Positions 12,365 through 23,791 of a stretch of DNA of 64,000 bases are shown here, piece by piece. Each line of letters opens with the position of its first letter. Position 1 is the first letter of the stretch. The stretch covers positions 481,770,861-481,834,860 of the forward strand of contig CM060920.1 of NCBI GenBank assembly GCA_030737875.1, given 5' to 3'. Source of the DNA: Allium sativum. Taxonomy: Eukaryota > Streptophyta > Magnoliopsida > Asparagales > Amaryllidaceae. The notes under the pieces were generated by a model. The model searched no databases. It was not told the origin of the DNA and worked only from the letters and a program-made list of their open reading frames with translations. The translations under genes and the position numbers were made by a program.

Positions 12365-12845
12365 TTTTGGGTTGAACATGCATTGCTACAGTACTATGGG
12401 TCGAATGTGCTACAGTATTGTGGGTCGAACGTGCTACATTACTATGGGTCGAGCGTGCTACAGTACTGTGGGTCGATCATCCTGCTACAGTGTTTGTGGA
12501 TCGAACGTCCTGCTAAAGTGATTGTGGGTCGAACATGATTGTGGGTTGAACGTCCTGCTACGATGATTGTGGGTCTAACGTCTGGCTACAGTGATTGTGG
12601 GTCGGACGTCTGCTACAGTGATTGTGGATCGGACGTCCTGCCATAGTGATTTTGGGTCGAACGTAATGTTGGGTCAAACATCCTGCTGCAGTGATTGTGG
12701 GTCGAATGTCCTGCTATAGTGTTTTTGGGTCGAACCTCTGCTTCAGTGTTTTGGGTCGAGCATCCACTCCTATAGTGTTTCTGGTTGAGCGTACACTGCT
12801 ACTGTGATTCTGGTCGTGCATTGCTACAATTCTGGTTGTGCAATG
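12365..12845 (+). repeat. 24-28 bp tandem repeat array in F 3' LTR
   Basis: The same GGGTCGAACGT / CTGCTACAGTGATTGT units as at 6086-6805, with fewer copies (about 17). The copy-number difference explains most of the length difference between the LTRs. Confidence 0.9.
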
Positions 12846-14034
12846 CTCAAGGGTGTTGAGATGATGGCTTCGACGAGTGTCCGGATGAGGATGTTCGTAG
12901 TGATGTGATTTGTTCGTTGTTCGTCGCATGCAACGAATGTGGGAATGACTCAAGGATGTATTGAGTTCATATGAAAGGGCGATTTAAGGATGTATTGAGT
13001 TCGTGTGAAGTGGTTGCTCTAAAGTGTTCTAAGCTTATGAATAGTCGTAATTGATAATGAATAGTGATGCGAAGGCCGAGGAATTATTGTTGTCGTAGGT
13101 TCTATTGGGCTCAAAGCAGGGGTGCAATTGAAAACCAATTGTAGGTCGAGTGCCCTGGGCGTCGTGTGTGGCCTAGACACGTGTTGTGTATAGCTTGTAG
13201 GGTTTTTGCTAGAACCGGGGCGTTTTGTATGGTCCTTGACAGTTGATGGAAAATTGTTTAGCCAGTCATACAATTAACGATGGTTTCAAAGAAAGGTTGG
13301 CAGTGATAGCCTGAGCCAGTTATGGATGTTTGAATGCTTGGTTGTATTAGATGTTGTACGAGTTGCTTCACCATGTGTGAATGGTTATTCTGATTGCCAT
13401 GACTGAATTGTTGTTTCTTTGGATGTATGGATCGTAAAGGCTATCACTGTCAGGTGTGGGGCAGGAAGTTGAGAGTTCTTCTCTGGAGTTAGGTAGATTA
13501 TTTCGTTTATTTACCCATTCTCAGATACATTATTGATGAAGTTTGTTAGTTGTTTTATCGCCCACTAAGACTGTTGTCTGACTCAAGGTTTTATGTTTCT
13601 CTCCTATTACCTTGGGCTGTTCATCTGATTGTTGGATGGGCAGATTGAGTAGTAGGTGACAGGTGATGCTTTAGTTAGAACATTGATGCTGATCGTTGGT
13701 GAATAGGAGGATCACGTACCCGTTTTATTACTATCTAGTATTTATTTTCGCTGTTTGCTATTTACTTAAGTGTTGTAGTGAGGCAAATTATACAAACACT
13801 GTTGTTGATATCCATGTGTATGGGAAATACTTTCTAATTGTCATGAAAGCTTAGCGTTTTCTGCTTCACTATCACTACATGTTGTATATGTTCTATTATA
13901 TTTTATCCTTGCGCTGTGAGTTTACGACATTTTTCGCTTATCTATCATACCTTGATGATCGTCCATAGCTTCGTCTACACCTTTCAACGCATTATTCCTC
14001 TTGTATAGTGCAGGGGCTGTGGGGGGTCATCCCA

Positions 14035-14386
14035 CTTTCTTGGAGTTGGTGCATAAGTTTGATGTTATTTCTCAACGCCTGATTGAGCTGATTGCCGTGC
14101 CCTCATATTTTACACTAAGCACGCTAATCTGCGCTTGTGCTACGGAAGCTTCGTGGTCCACATAAGGAAGGGTATCTGTTTAGTCCGGGATATCTGCCTG
14201 ATGAGGTTGTTGAGATGTTCCTGCTTTGGTTGCGACGAAAAAGCCTATCATTGCATTCTTTGGTCGCTTTTCCATCGTAAGCAGACTTGATGGCAGGTTA
14301 AAGAAGGAACCTAAAGCACGTCGGAGTCGAGATGGTGATGTGTGACAAAGAAGCGAATCCGAGTTTTCTTAGTGAAAGCACCAGAA
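14035..14386 (-). pseudogene. Tat gag N-terminus and 5' untranslated leader
   Basis: The Tat element resumes here on the far side of element F. On the minus strand a reading frame from about 14110 down to 14035 enters the gag frame at 5046 without a stop once F and one copy of the target duplication are ignored. Upstream of about 14115 the frame is closed by stops, so the true start is decayed. The end next to the LTR (14384 downward, minus strand) reads TTCTGGTGCTTTCACTAAG, which looks like a tRNA primer-binding region directly after the LTR, but I cannot assign the tRNA. Confidence 0.6.
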
Positions 14387-15135
14387 TGTAAACGGCAAAA
14401 TATGTCGCAAATACCCAAGATTCTTAGTTACTTAAGAATTATAGTTTGACGTGGAAATGTAAGTGCGGAAAGTAGTAAATAACAAAAAAGATTTATAGTT
14501 GTTTGGTCCAATGAGGGGCCTACGTCCACTTTGGAAGAGTCCCTGGAATATTATTGATAACAAAGAGTTAAAAGCTTGAGACTATCACATGACATCATTT
14601 GACATACATTTCTAAGTAATATGAGGTCATAATTGCCATATACAAATATTAGGAAAAAGACACTTTTGCCCTTTTTCTTCCTCAAAGCGTGGATGCCGCT
14701 AAAGAGGTCACTTGGAGCTCTCAAGAGATGTCAAATCAACTAAATTCCAAGCCCTTTGAAGTGTGGGCTTAGAGGGTATTTATAGTGGAGTGGTTAGGTG
14801 GTAGTAGGTAGGAGTAGGGGACCAAATTAGGAAACTCGGATCCCATAGTGCGGGCTACTAAAAGCTTGGACCCCTCATGTTCATTCCCTGGAAACTCGTA
14901 CCCCTTAGTGTGGTATGAATGTCATACCCCGAAGGGTAGGAAATTCGTACCCCGAGGGGTACGAGTGATGCTGGTTTGAGTTTGGCAGATTCGAGGTTAG
15001 CAAGTCTCGAGGCTTCTTGAGGTTCGAGGCATTGATTTGGCAATGTTTTGAGGAGTGGTAAGGTTCCTATCTGTGCGACCCCTTCTCGGCTTATTTTCTT
15101 AACTCCTTGGCGACACTTTCGGCTTTAACATCACA
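14387..15135 (-). repeat. Tat 5' LTR (single visible copy)
   Basis: An inferred LTR of about 750 bp. On the minus strand it would start TGTGATGTTAAAG at 15135 and end CGTTTACA at 14387, so it keeps TGT...ACA ends. It is followed by a primer-site-like sequence and contains a clear TATA box about 355 bp in. The partner LTR is outside the window, so the outer edge at 15135 is a best guess, perhaps a few bases off. The interior has GGGGTACGAGT-type short repeats at about 14895-14970. Confidence 0.6.
14777..14784 (-). promoter_or_regulatory. TATA box of the Tat LTR
   Basis: The minus strand reads CACTATAAATACCC, a close match to the plant TATA consensus, inside the inferred Tat LTR and oriented toward gag. 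Confidence 0.6.
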
Positions 15136-15724
15136 CGATATGTTTCTCAAATAATTACGCTTCTCAAATAATTTTCTCTGCATCAATACTAATATAACAT
15201 ATATGATCTCGATAGAAATATATGGTAGACTTAGGTGTACTTCTAGTAATAGGTTTTATCCTCAAACAGCAATAACAGGTACCCCAACAAAAAATAACGG
15301 GTGTTACCCCTACCATAAACCACGGGCACCTAAACAGGTAGGAAAAGATGTACCCTAATTACTACCCTCAATCGATCTGCTCCCTATCCTATAAATACCC
15401 TGTGCGTGCCCCACAGTAGGATGTATCACTTCCTAAAGTGGCAATCCTAAAAGGACACAAACCTATTTACTGGTGTTATAGCGTCATATTTTCCCGAGCA
15501 AGCCAGACCAATACACGCACATGACTCCATTGGAATGCGCCATTAGAACACCTCCACCTATATGAACCTCTTATAACCAGCTCAGTAAGCGTTCCCTGAC
15601 CCCTACCTAGTTCGAGGTCCCCCTATGATACCACAATGGGTTACTGACTGATATAGGTACCATGCAACAGATGACATAAGCCACCCCCTAGGCTTGTATC
15701 CCCAACTACTAGGATTTTGACAAG

Positions 15725-15925
15725 TTATGCCTAACAGTTTAACAGGCCCACATAACCCTAACATGTATATCAGGTTAAGTTTATCGGGTTCGTATAACCC
15801 CCCCCCCCCCCACAGATTAAACATATTTACTTAACCCTATAGATTTAAACGAGTTTACTTAAACACTACACAATTTAACATGTTCATATAACCCCCCGTA
15901 GATTTAAACAGGTTAAGTATTACAG
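15725..15925. repeat. Degenerate repeat of TTTAAACAGGTT / ATAACCCCC units
   Basis: Four to five diverged copies, about 40-55 bp each, pairing a GATTTAAAC-like motif with TTCATATAACCCCC. One copy has expanded into the C run. No coding signal. Confidence 0.5.
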
Positions 15926-16566
15926 TTTCATTATATGTTACGCTTAATCTATTAATTAAGCCTAAAGATTTTCATGCCCCAACCCTCAAGTCATAATTCA
16001 CAGTACAAGATATGCCCAGATTATGCCCCCAAAACCCCAGTCATGGTTCATAATACAATATATGCCCTAATTTACCCTCCCCAACCATTCCTAATTTCGT
16101 TCATTCGCATATTTCAGCGACGGGCCTTAGCTCGAAGGTAGCCTAGGCTATAAAATAAGAAGGGAAAGAGGGAAGGAAAAGAATAGAAATAGGCATAATA
16201 ATAGAATACGCATATGATAACAGAAATAGGCACATCAGAAATAGGCATATAAGTACTGAACAGTAGATCAGGTGTACATGTAATGGCAGATCTGTTTAGG
16301 TATGAACTGGATTCTTAACAGGCATAGGATTAGATCTAGTTTTATAAACGTGCCATGATTACTTGTTAAATGTTTATAACTAAAAATAACATGAACTCAC
16401 AGAGACTGGATCTCAAAGAATAGAGAATAACAAGCAAATGTTGTAGAAGAATTTATTATATGCGTATAAGCTGTTACTTGAAGCAAAATAGGCTAACTCA
16501 ATCTAAGTAGGGGTAGCATCTTGTTCTCCATTATTTTTATTGTGTAAAAACAATAGAAATGTGGCC

Positions 16567-16576
16567 CTATATATAG
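16567..16576 (-). promoter_or_regulatory. TATA-like box, repeat copy 1
   Basis: CTATATATAG, about 625 bp inside the LTR start on the minus strand. The motif is its own reverse complement, so the strand is inferred from the LTR orientation. Confidence 0.45.
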
Positions 16577-16770
16577 CCCACCGCTAATAAATCTCTTTCA
16601 TAAACAAGTCCAGGTTCAAAAATGAACCTGGATGAATCTGGGGTGGGTCAACCTCGGTGTCGACCCTGTATAAGCTGTTACTTGAAGCAAAATAGGCAAA
16701 CTCAATCCAACCAGGGGAAGCATCTCGTTCTACATTACTTTTAATGTGTAAACATAATAGAAATGAGGTC

Positions 16771-16780
16771 CTATATATAG
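16771..16780 (-). promoter_or_regulatory. TATA-like box, repeat copy 2
   Basis: CTATATATAG at the equivalent place in the second 204 bp unit. It would be met first by transcription from the LTR start. Confidence 0.45.
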
Positions 16781-17200
16781 CCTGCTGCTAACGAATCTCG
16801 TTCAAAAACAAGTCCAGGTTCAAAAATGAACCTGGACGGATCTGGGGTGGGTCAACCCTAGGGTCGACACCCCATTGAGTGGGTCGACCCATGGGTCAAC
16901 CCACTTGGGGTGCGGGTCGACCCCCAACGGGCCAGAATTCTGCTTCGATTTCCCGATTGATTTTCGAAATGTTTTGAATTCTGGACTTGATTTGTTTATA
17001 TATATTTCTCTTGTATGTATACAAACTTCTAAGCTTAATAACTTTCTTATACGATGTCTATTTTAAGCAAACTTAGAGTCTATCTTAAGTAGAATTTTGA
17101 GACGAACGTAATGGCGCAGTCCTTTTACTTAATTCCCAATGTTTAATTCAGTATTCATTAGTTTATCATTATATATTCTTTAAAATTATGGGGTTTTACA

Positions 17201-17213
17201 TTCTCCCCTACTT
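17201..17213 (-). other. Polypurine tract of B
   Basis: The minus strand reads AAGTAGGGGAGAA immediately before the LTR start TGTAAAACC, preceded by the GGGGACGAAATCC signature. Confidence 0.8.
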
Positions 17214-17789
17214 AAAGGATTTCGTCCCCGAAATCTCCAAGTTAAGAAGAATGTATATCCTAACATCCATCAACCATCTACTTGTCCATCAATCACAAGC
17301 ACCCATCGTCCTTAAGAGATTTATAATGCTTATATGAACATATGCAAAGGTTTGTGTATATATTATTATACTAATGCGAAAAATCCGGCAGTCTACTGAT
17401 TCAGTCGCCCCCCTTAATGCAATGTATGTTTGTGCCATGAATCCAACATGTATGCAAATAGTCCTAGTATATAATTTAAGTGGAACATCCATATGATGAT
17501 ACAATCATTTCCATCCATAAAATTTGAAATGCACACACATCCATATGTAATATAAAAGTGATTGAGCCGATCTAGTGCTTAGTGTGTGTGTGTGTGTGTG
17601 CATTCAGAGCAACCACCAACAAACACTTGCATCCACTTGCATCCATCAAACATAACATGTTTCAAACACATGTTTACATCCATTAGGTTTATACCTAAAG
17701 GTCGAAGATTTGATCGATAGGATATACTCTAATGACAAAAACAAGTATGAATAAAAGCTTTGAAAAAGAAGTTAAGAACATACCCTTTA

Positions 17790-18235
17790 AAAGAAAAGGG
17801 TACGAAGCATAAATCTTGTCTTTAGTCTCCCAAGTTGCATCCTCGTGGTCTTCTCCCTACTGAACTTTCATCAACTTGACCTCTCGGTTGCGTAGCTTCT
17901 TAACCTCTGATCCAAGAATACGGATAAGGACTCATCTAATTGTCGCCTCCCATTCTAACTCTTCTTCCTCAAGCATACTCAGCTCAACTGCCTCTGCGGT
18001 ATTATGCAGACACTTCTGCGAATGAGAAACATGAAAAACATTATGAACACCCGCCAAACTTTCTGGTAACTTCACTTTATAGGCCATTTGTCCTATACTT
18101 TCCACTATGGGAAACAACCCTATGAACCTTGGCGCCAGTTTCCCTACAGATCCAAAGCAAACCACATTCCTCAAAGGTGAAACTTTGATGAAAACCAAGT
18201 CTCCCACCTCAAACTCAATATTGGTCCTTCTCTTA
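17790..18235 (-). pseudogene. Element B integrase C-terminus and chromodomain
   Basis: The downstream part of the B integrase, separated from 28021 by element A. It starts inside RRTNIEFEVGDLVFIKV, the block that normally follows QDRQKSY, which is the last readable block at 28021-28060. The FIGLFPIVE (GPF-type) and VHNVFHVS blocks follow. After a stop near 17932 the frame gives a chromodomain with VKLMKVQ, a stop in place of the conserved Trp, then DATWETKDKIYASYP. Known: the GPF and chromodomain parts guide integration. Confidence 0.85.
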
Positions 18236-20738
18236 TGTGACGGCCCGCCCCGCACCAGCCGACATTTCCAATGAAAGTGCGTTGTGCCAATGCCCGACTA
18301 GCACGGGCCAAAGAAAGAAAAAGAAAGGAATTTGAACTAACAAGGAACCTGTAGAATGTCTCACAGCGCATGGGATAAATTATAATAATAACATAACTTT
18401 GACATAAAACAGGCGAGACAGTGCATAAGCTGAAAACTAAACCATCATAGCAGTGGAAATCCAAAATACAGCTTATCATCCAAACAAACATTATTACAAC
18501 TTTGAAATACTATCTCTAAAGCAAAAGAAAGAGGTACACCACTAATGCCCAAGGTAGTGACCAGCAACAACACAGGGAGATTATATATATATATATCACA
18601 CGTGGAAGCCTCCTACTTGTCTCCGGTACAGCTACTCGTGAATAATCACCTGACATGTCTCTAGTCTGCCCATTTAAGAGCACTCAGAGTAATAAGAAGA
18701 GACATAAAACTCTGGGTCAGACAAAAGTCTGGTATTAGCGATAAGCAGCAAAACAGAACAATAACAGGTATACATAACCATACCTAAACCTAGACCTGCA
18801 ACCAAAGACTTAGCACAACAGGATGTACAATACTCTAAGGTGACACTAACACATGGTGTAAAAATAATGGGGAGGGGGTGTGCATGTCATGGTGATAGCA
18901 AACATAAAACGTAGCAATCATCCTCACATCTCTCACTTAGTGTGTAAAGTATACGATATCTACCACTTTGATCACCCAATCCTTTGTTACGATCACTCTG
19001 CCCTATGGAGTCATAACGACCCCACTGCACTGATCCGTAACCACTAATACTTTGTTATGTCCACTCTACCCCCATGGAGTCATGACAACCCCACTGCACT
19101 GGCTCATAGCCCTGCTACGATCACTCCCCATGGAGTCATAACACCCCACTGCACTGATCCATAACCAATAATCCATCTCTCAGTGGTGAGTCAAAGCTAT
19201 AGACATCGATAACCCCTTTGCACACGTCCCGCAGCAAAGTCCAATTCATGAAGTTAACTCATTGGTTCCCATGTGGATCCTTAGTTCTACTTCCTATTTG
19301 GACTTCCTTTGCATCTCGGGTTTTGGTCGAATTGGAGTTGGCCTTCAGAAGAGTCGTCGCATAGAAGTGGATCCAAATTCGGTTCGGTTCAACCTCCATA
19401 TGTTGTTCGGTTCGGTGTTCATTGGTTCGGTTCGGGTCTCCTTCCCTTTGCTAACAATTCCGTTCGGTTCGGCCATCCCCATCCGGTTCGGTTTGGTGCT
19501 TGCAATCCTGGTCCGACTCTTGCTTTGCTTCTCGGTTCCGTTCGTCTCTCCTGCTCCAGCTCGCTTAATCCGATCCGATCCCACGTCCCAACTCCAACTC
19601 TATGTGGGTGGAATTCCATCTTGCCAACCCCCCTCTAGTGCAAAGTTCCGATCCGAATCAAATCCCCTTGCCCAGTTCTCTTATCCGATCCGAGCCCCAT
19701 ATCCGATCCGAAACCCTGCCTATCTTCCAACGAGCAAATTTTCGTCCATTCTCTCCATACAACGGCGTTTTCAACTATTCTAACTTTACTAATCAATCAT
19801 ACAACATTCCAAACACTAGTAGTAACATATATGATAAATCAACAAGGTCAAAACATCAAGCATATAGGTCATTTAAGATCAAACAAACCCCAAAAGTATG
19901 ATTTTTCACTTAATCCCCTTAAACATGTTTTAACAATAGGATTAACAAACTTAGTCGAAATTAAATCAAATTTTTATCAGAGCCATAAAATAATATTTTA
20001 GAATTTTAATATTTTCCAGATTTTTCTGAGCTAAAATTTCACTAATTATCACTAGTCGACCCTAATTAGCCGTAATAAGTGAAAAACATTACAAATCAAT
20101 CACCTTAGCCACAAATAATACTTTAAATCTGAAACTCTATTGCTTTGGGGTGTTTTCCTATGCAACAAAGCAGTTCCAACTCTGATTTGGTGTTGATTTG
20201 CCTTGATTTGATGTAGATCTTCTTAATTAGTGATTAGAAGGTGATTTGGGATGATTTTAGAAGGTGGAGGCCATTGTTAGGGTTAGAGAAATGTTTTAGG
20301 CGGTTGAGAAAATGAAATAAAATCATTTCCTAACTGATTTCAGCCTCCCCATAACGCTAATCCCGAAATGGGTTATGGGCCTAGCTGTTAATCACCCTAA
20401 TTAGGCTCGGTTAAGCTGTTTTTCACCTTCCAAACCTTATTTCAGCCATATCTCCCAAACGGTAAGTCCGTTTGATCAATGCGACCACTCTACGGAAAGA
20501 TAAACCATCATCTGAATCCAATGGAAGTGGTTTCAGGTCAAAACTCCTTACCAATCAAAAGTTATAGGTAAAACAAGATTTTCCAGGGGCAAAACAGTCA
20601 TTTAAAAATCGGCAAAAATCGTGAACATGGAAAATGACCCCAATAGTCGTTCCCCTATGCTACACGACCGTACGACTTCATATGAAAAAGAAATAAATAT
20701 TCTACGATCCTTCGATATGTAGAATTCGGGTCGTCACA
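18236..20738 (-). repeat. Element A 3' LTR
   Basis: A 2503 bp copy, minus-strand start TGTGACGACCCG at 20738, aligning end to end with 25538-28020. It contains a three-unit repeat near 18970-19170 and a CGGTTCGG-rich block at 19375-19520. No gene is supported; the longer frames at 19262-19783 fall in the C/G-rich repeats. Confidence 0.95.
18970..19175. repeat. About 60 bp tandem repeat in A 3' LTR
   Basis: Three diverged units combining GATCACTCTGCCC, CATGGAGTCATAAC and CCCCACTGCACTGATCC. The same array is in the other LTR at 26285-26490. Confidence 0.8.
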
Positions 20739-20752
20739 CTCTCCCTCAAGAA
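20739..20752 (-). other. Polypurine tract of A
   Basis: The minus strand reads TTCTTGAGGGAGAG just before the LTR start TGTGACGACCC. It follows the signature TTTCGGGGGCGAAA. Confidence 0.75.
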
Positions 20753-20905
20753 ATTTCGCCCCCGAAATTCCTTAACTAAGAAACAACAATGGGTCCCGCA
20801 TGCCTATCAGTCATTCACAAACAATCAAACATACACAACAAACACAACAAGCCTACCATAGCATGCGGTTTACTAACAAGGGAAGAAACTAACGCTATTA
20901 AAATT

Positions 20906-21360
20906 TTACATGGCAAAGAGTTCTGGATGCGATTCCCTTATACTCTCCTTTGTTTTCCAAGTACATTCACTCTCATTCTCGCCCCACTGAAGTTTGACTA
21001 GTTTCACCGCCTTCCTTCGAAGTTGCTTCGTATCGCTCTCGACCATACGGATCGACTTGCGGTTCCCATATGCCTCGGATTCTACTTCGATGTCATCCAA
21101 CTGATCCGGTGAAATAGTCATATCGAGGTCGTGCTCGAACTTCCTTAACTGGGATACATGAAATACATTGTGAAATCCCGCCATCTTATCAGGTAATTCA
21201 ACTTTATATGCTAAATTCCCAACTTGTTCGAGAACTAGGAATGGACCAACAAATCTTGGTGTTAACTTGCCTTTCCTACCAAATCGAATCACACTCTTTA
21301 ACGGAGAAATCTTGACAAACACCAAGTCCCCAACGGAGAATTTTAAATCTCTTCGCCGCT
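20906..21360 (-). pseudogene. Element A integrase C-terminus and chromodomain
   Basis: An open segment of 139 codons. It has MVFVKISPLKSVIRFGRKGK, then FVGPFLVLEQ (GPF module), VHNVFHVSQLRKF, and a chromodomain-like tail with VKLVKLQWGENESECTWKTK and SIRESHPELF. It is well preserved, with no stop inside. Upstream it connects, through a damaged stretch with a local duplication, to the integrase core at 21703. Confidence 0.88.
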
Positions 21361-21369
21361 TATCAACAT

Positions 21370-22250
21370 AACACTTCAGGCCCTAGCACGGTCTTCCATA
21401 CAAAGCTTCAAATGGAGCCATACCAATACTTAGGCAACCTTCATTCGCTGTTGGATAACCTTGATCTTGTCTAAATTTTCTCTTATTATATCTGGCCCAA
21501 GCACGAATTTCTCACCGGTTTCCAACCAACATGATGGTGAGTTGCACGGTCTTCCATACAAAGCTTCAAATGGAGCCATACCAATACTGGACTAGTAACT
21601 ATTATTATATGCGAACTCCATTAGATGCAAATGGTCATCCCATGACCCTCCAAAATCTAATATGCAAGCTCTTAAGAGATCTTCTAATACTCGATTCACC
21701 CTCTATGTTTGACCATCCGTTTGAGGATGGTACGCGGTACTGAGATGTAATTCTGACCTTAAAGCCTCTTGTAAGCTCTTCCAAAATCCACTAGTAAACA
21801 ACAGATCTCGGTCACTCACAATGCCTTTAGGTACTCCATGAAATCTCACTACCCACTTCATATACAGTTCCGCTAACTTAGCTGCCGTTCTGTTCAACTT
21901 GACCGGTATGAACCTTGCGCTCTTGGTCAATTGATCTATAATCACCCAAATACTATCATGACCCGATCTAGTTCCTGGCAAACCGTCGATGAAATCCATT
22001 GAGACTTGTTCCCATTTCCATTCGGGAATTTCCAATGGTTGCAACAAACCACTAGGTTTCTTTTGCTCAGCTTTAACTAGCCGGTAGTTCATGCATTTGG
22101 ATATAAACTTCCCAACGTTTCTTTTCATCCCTTACCAGTAGTAGGTCTGCTTCATGTCTCGATACATTTTGTTACCATTGGGATGTATAATCAGTTTTGA
22201 GTGATGACATTCTCTAAGCAATTCATCTCTCCATCCATTTACATTGGGCA
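21370..22250 (-). pseudogene. Element A integrase core with nonsense at catalytic Glu
   Basis: Integrase zinc region and core. The zinc motif near 22090 has lost its second Cys (CMNYR where CMNCQ is expected). The core shows VSMDFIDGLP (first Asp) and VSDRDLLFTSGF (second Asp). In the block HPQTDGQT-E-RVNR the catalytic Glu is a TAG stop at about 21700-21702. Further down, a 45 bp segment coding GMAPFEALYGRPC occurs twice, 158 bp apart (21386-21430 and 21544-21588). This partial duplication breaks the frame. Confidence 0.85.
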
Positions 22251-22625
22251 CAACTAGTCTCGCATTCTTTCTAAGCCATCCTTCTCAATCAAGCCCATAC
22301 TAATTCATCTCCTCACTGTCGATACCCATCTCTAACTTGGAGATGATTTTTAATAGATTAGGATCGTCCCTCTGACTGGAACCAATCCGCTCAATCCGAG
22401 TGGGTCTGATCATCAAACTTGCAACCATTACTGGATCCAATTCACACTTTGGTCTGAAATCATACCCAGTGATATACTCCAGTTGCTTCTATTCAAGGAA
22501 CATAGCCCTTAAATTGGCATGTCTTCTACTCAATGCATCAGCTACCGCATTGCCTTTTCCTAGTGTATATGCGATATCAAAATCATAGGAAGCCAAGAAT
22601 TCTAACCATCTCTGTTGCCGGAGAT

Positions 22626-23700
22626 TTAGATCCTTCTGGGAGAAAGGTATTTTAACGATTTATGATCAGTAAAAAACTCGAATCTGTCTCCTAAGAGATA
22701 ATGTCTCCACATCTTCAACGCGAATACGATCGCTGCCAATTCCAAATCATGGGTAAGATATATTTTCTCATGCGGTTTCAATTGCTGACTAGCATAAGCT
22801 ACAACCCTACCTCCTTGCATCAGTACAACACCTAGTCTGGTACCACAGGCATCCGTGTATACTGTCATCTCTTTGTTTCCCTTGGGAATAACTAACTCTG
22901 GTGCACACGTCAACTTTTCCTTTAGACTCTTAAATGCATTCTCGCACCTTTCATCCCAGACGAAAGCTTGATTCTTCTTGGTCAACTGAGTTAACGATGC
23001 CGCTATCTTGGAGAAGTCTTGGATAAACTTACGATAATACCCAACCATTCCCAAGAAACTTCTTACGTTTGTTGCATTCTTGGGTATAGACCAATCATGT
23101 ACTGTAGCCACCTTCGCAGGGTCCACGGCAATATCATTCTCTTAAACAACATGGCCCAAGAATCTCACTTCCCTCCTCCAGAAGTGACACTTAGAAATTT
23201 CACTTTCAATTGGTGTTTTCTCAATACCTCCATCACTACTCTCAAATGTTCGTTGTGTTCTTCCTCTGTCCTATAATAAACAAGTATATCGTCCACGAAC
23301 ACAAGAACAAACTTATTCAATTGATCTCGGAATACTCTATTCATAAGATCCACAAAATATGCTGATGCATTGGTAAACCCGAATGACATGACCAACCACT
23401 CATAAAATCCAGACGGCATCCAAAAGGCCGTTTTAGGAATACTCTCAGCTGCAACTCGAAGTTGATGAAATCCTATCGCGAGGTCCAATTGGGAGAACAC
23501 TCTTGCTCCCTCCAGTTGATCAAACAAATCATCTATCTGTGGAAGAGGATACTTATTCTTCCTAGTCACTTTATTCAACTCGCGATAGTCCATACATAAA
23601 CGAAGGGAACCATCTGCCTTGGTAGCAAATACAACTGGTGCTCCCCACTCGGAGATACTCCTTTAGATAAATCCCTTCTTCAAAAGATCGTTTACTTACA
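22626..23700 (-). pseudogene. Element A reverse transcriptase and RNase H
   Basis: RT from about 23700 and 23593-23165, then connection and RNase H at 23126-22626. RT blocks are [33 protein letters not shown] and the catalytic [10 protein letters not shown] frame change near 23160 separates the palm from the thumb ([20 protein letters not shown]). RNase H shows [27 protein letters not shown] and [11 protein letters not shown], with its catalytic acidic residues readable. It breaks at about 22626, and only fragments continue to 22500. Confidence 0.9.
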
Positions 23701-23791
23701 CCCCGAGCTCTCGCTGCTCCCTTGGCGCCATACGACGAAGTGGCATTACTATAGGTCTAGCATCTTTCACTAAATCAATACGGAACTCAAT

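Larger units (their letters stand above)
5047..14034 (+). mobile_element. Element F: chromovirus (Ty3) inserted in Tat gag
   Basis: A structurally complete but internally decayed chromovirus. Seen: two long direct repeats starting TGTAACAGCC (5047 and 11335) and ending GTCGTCACA / GTCATCCCA. A tRNA-Met primer site follows the 5' LTR, and a polypurine tract precedes the 3' LTR. Flanking 5-mers are CTTTT (5042-5046) and CTTTC (14035-14039), a target duplication with one mutation. The internal region is only 3354 bp because of deletions in gag and RT. Domain order is gag, PR, RT/RNH remnant, IN, chromodomain. Confidence 0.92.
11335..14034 (+). repeat. Element F 3' LTR
   Basis: A 2700 bp LTR aligning with 5047-7980. 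Point differences are frequent, and the internal repeat array is about 240 bp shorter, so the insertion is old. The end is GTCATCCCA at 14034, followed by CTTTC, the altered target duplication. Confidence 0.92.
1..15135 (-). mobile_element. Tat-lineage Ty3 retrotransposon, partial, split by element F
   Basis: A decayed Ty3-type element on the minus strand. Seen: integrase, RNase H, RT, protease and gag segments in the order expected for a minus-strand element, from the window edge up to 5046. The gag reading frame resumes at 14035 after an inserted element, and an LTR-like end follows at 14387-15135. Known: RT with a YADDM catalytic box and an RNase H of the ATNN-MEYEALI type are typical of the Tat lineage (Ogre/Retand-like). 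The 3' half of integrase and the 3' LTR lie outside the window, so no target duplication can be checked. All domains carry stops or frameshifts, so this is a dead copy. Confidence 0.85.
16464..16871 (-). repeat. 204 bp tandem duplication in B LTR
   Basis: Two head-to-tail copies (16464-16667 and 16668-16871), each starting GTATAAGCTGTTACTTG and ending in a GGGTCAACC...GTCGAC segment. Each carries its own CTATATATAG. They differ at scattered bases, so the duplication is not recent. Confidence 0.88.
15136..17200 (-). repeat. Element B 3' LTR, probably truncated by Tat
   Basis: The right edge is firm. On the minus strand the LTR starts TGTAAAACCCC at 17200, directly after a polypurine tract and the chromovirus end signature TTTCGGGGACGAAAT. 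The left edge is not visible; I assign everything down to the Tat LTR to B because no other boundary is seen. The stretch has no coding sequence. It contains a 204 bp tandem duplication with TATA boxes, GGGTCGACCC-type palindromes, a degenerate repeat at 15725-15925 and a run of about 13 C at about 15799-15811. Confidence 0.6.
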
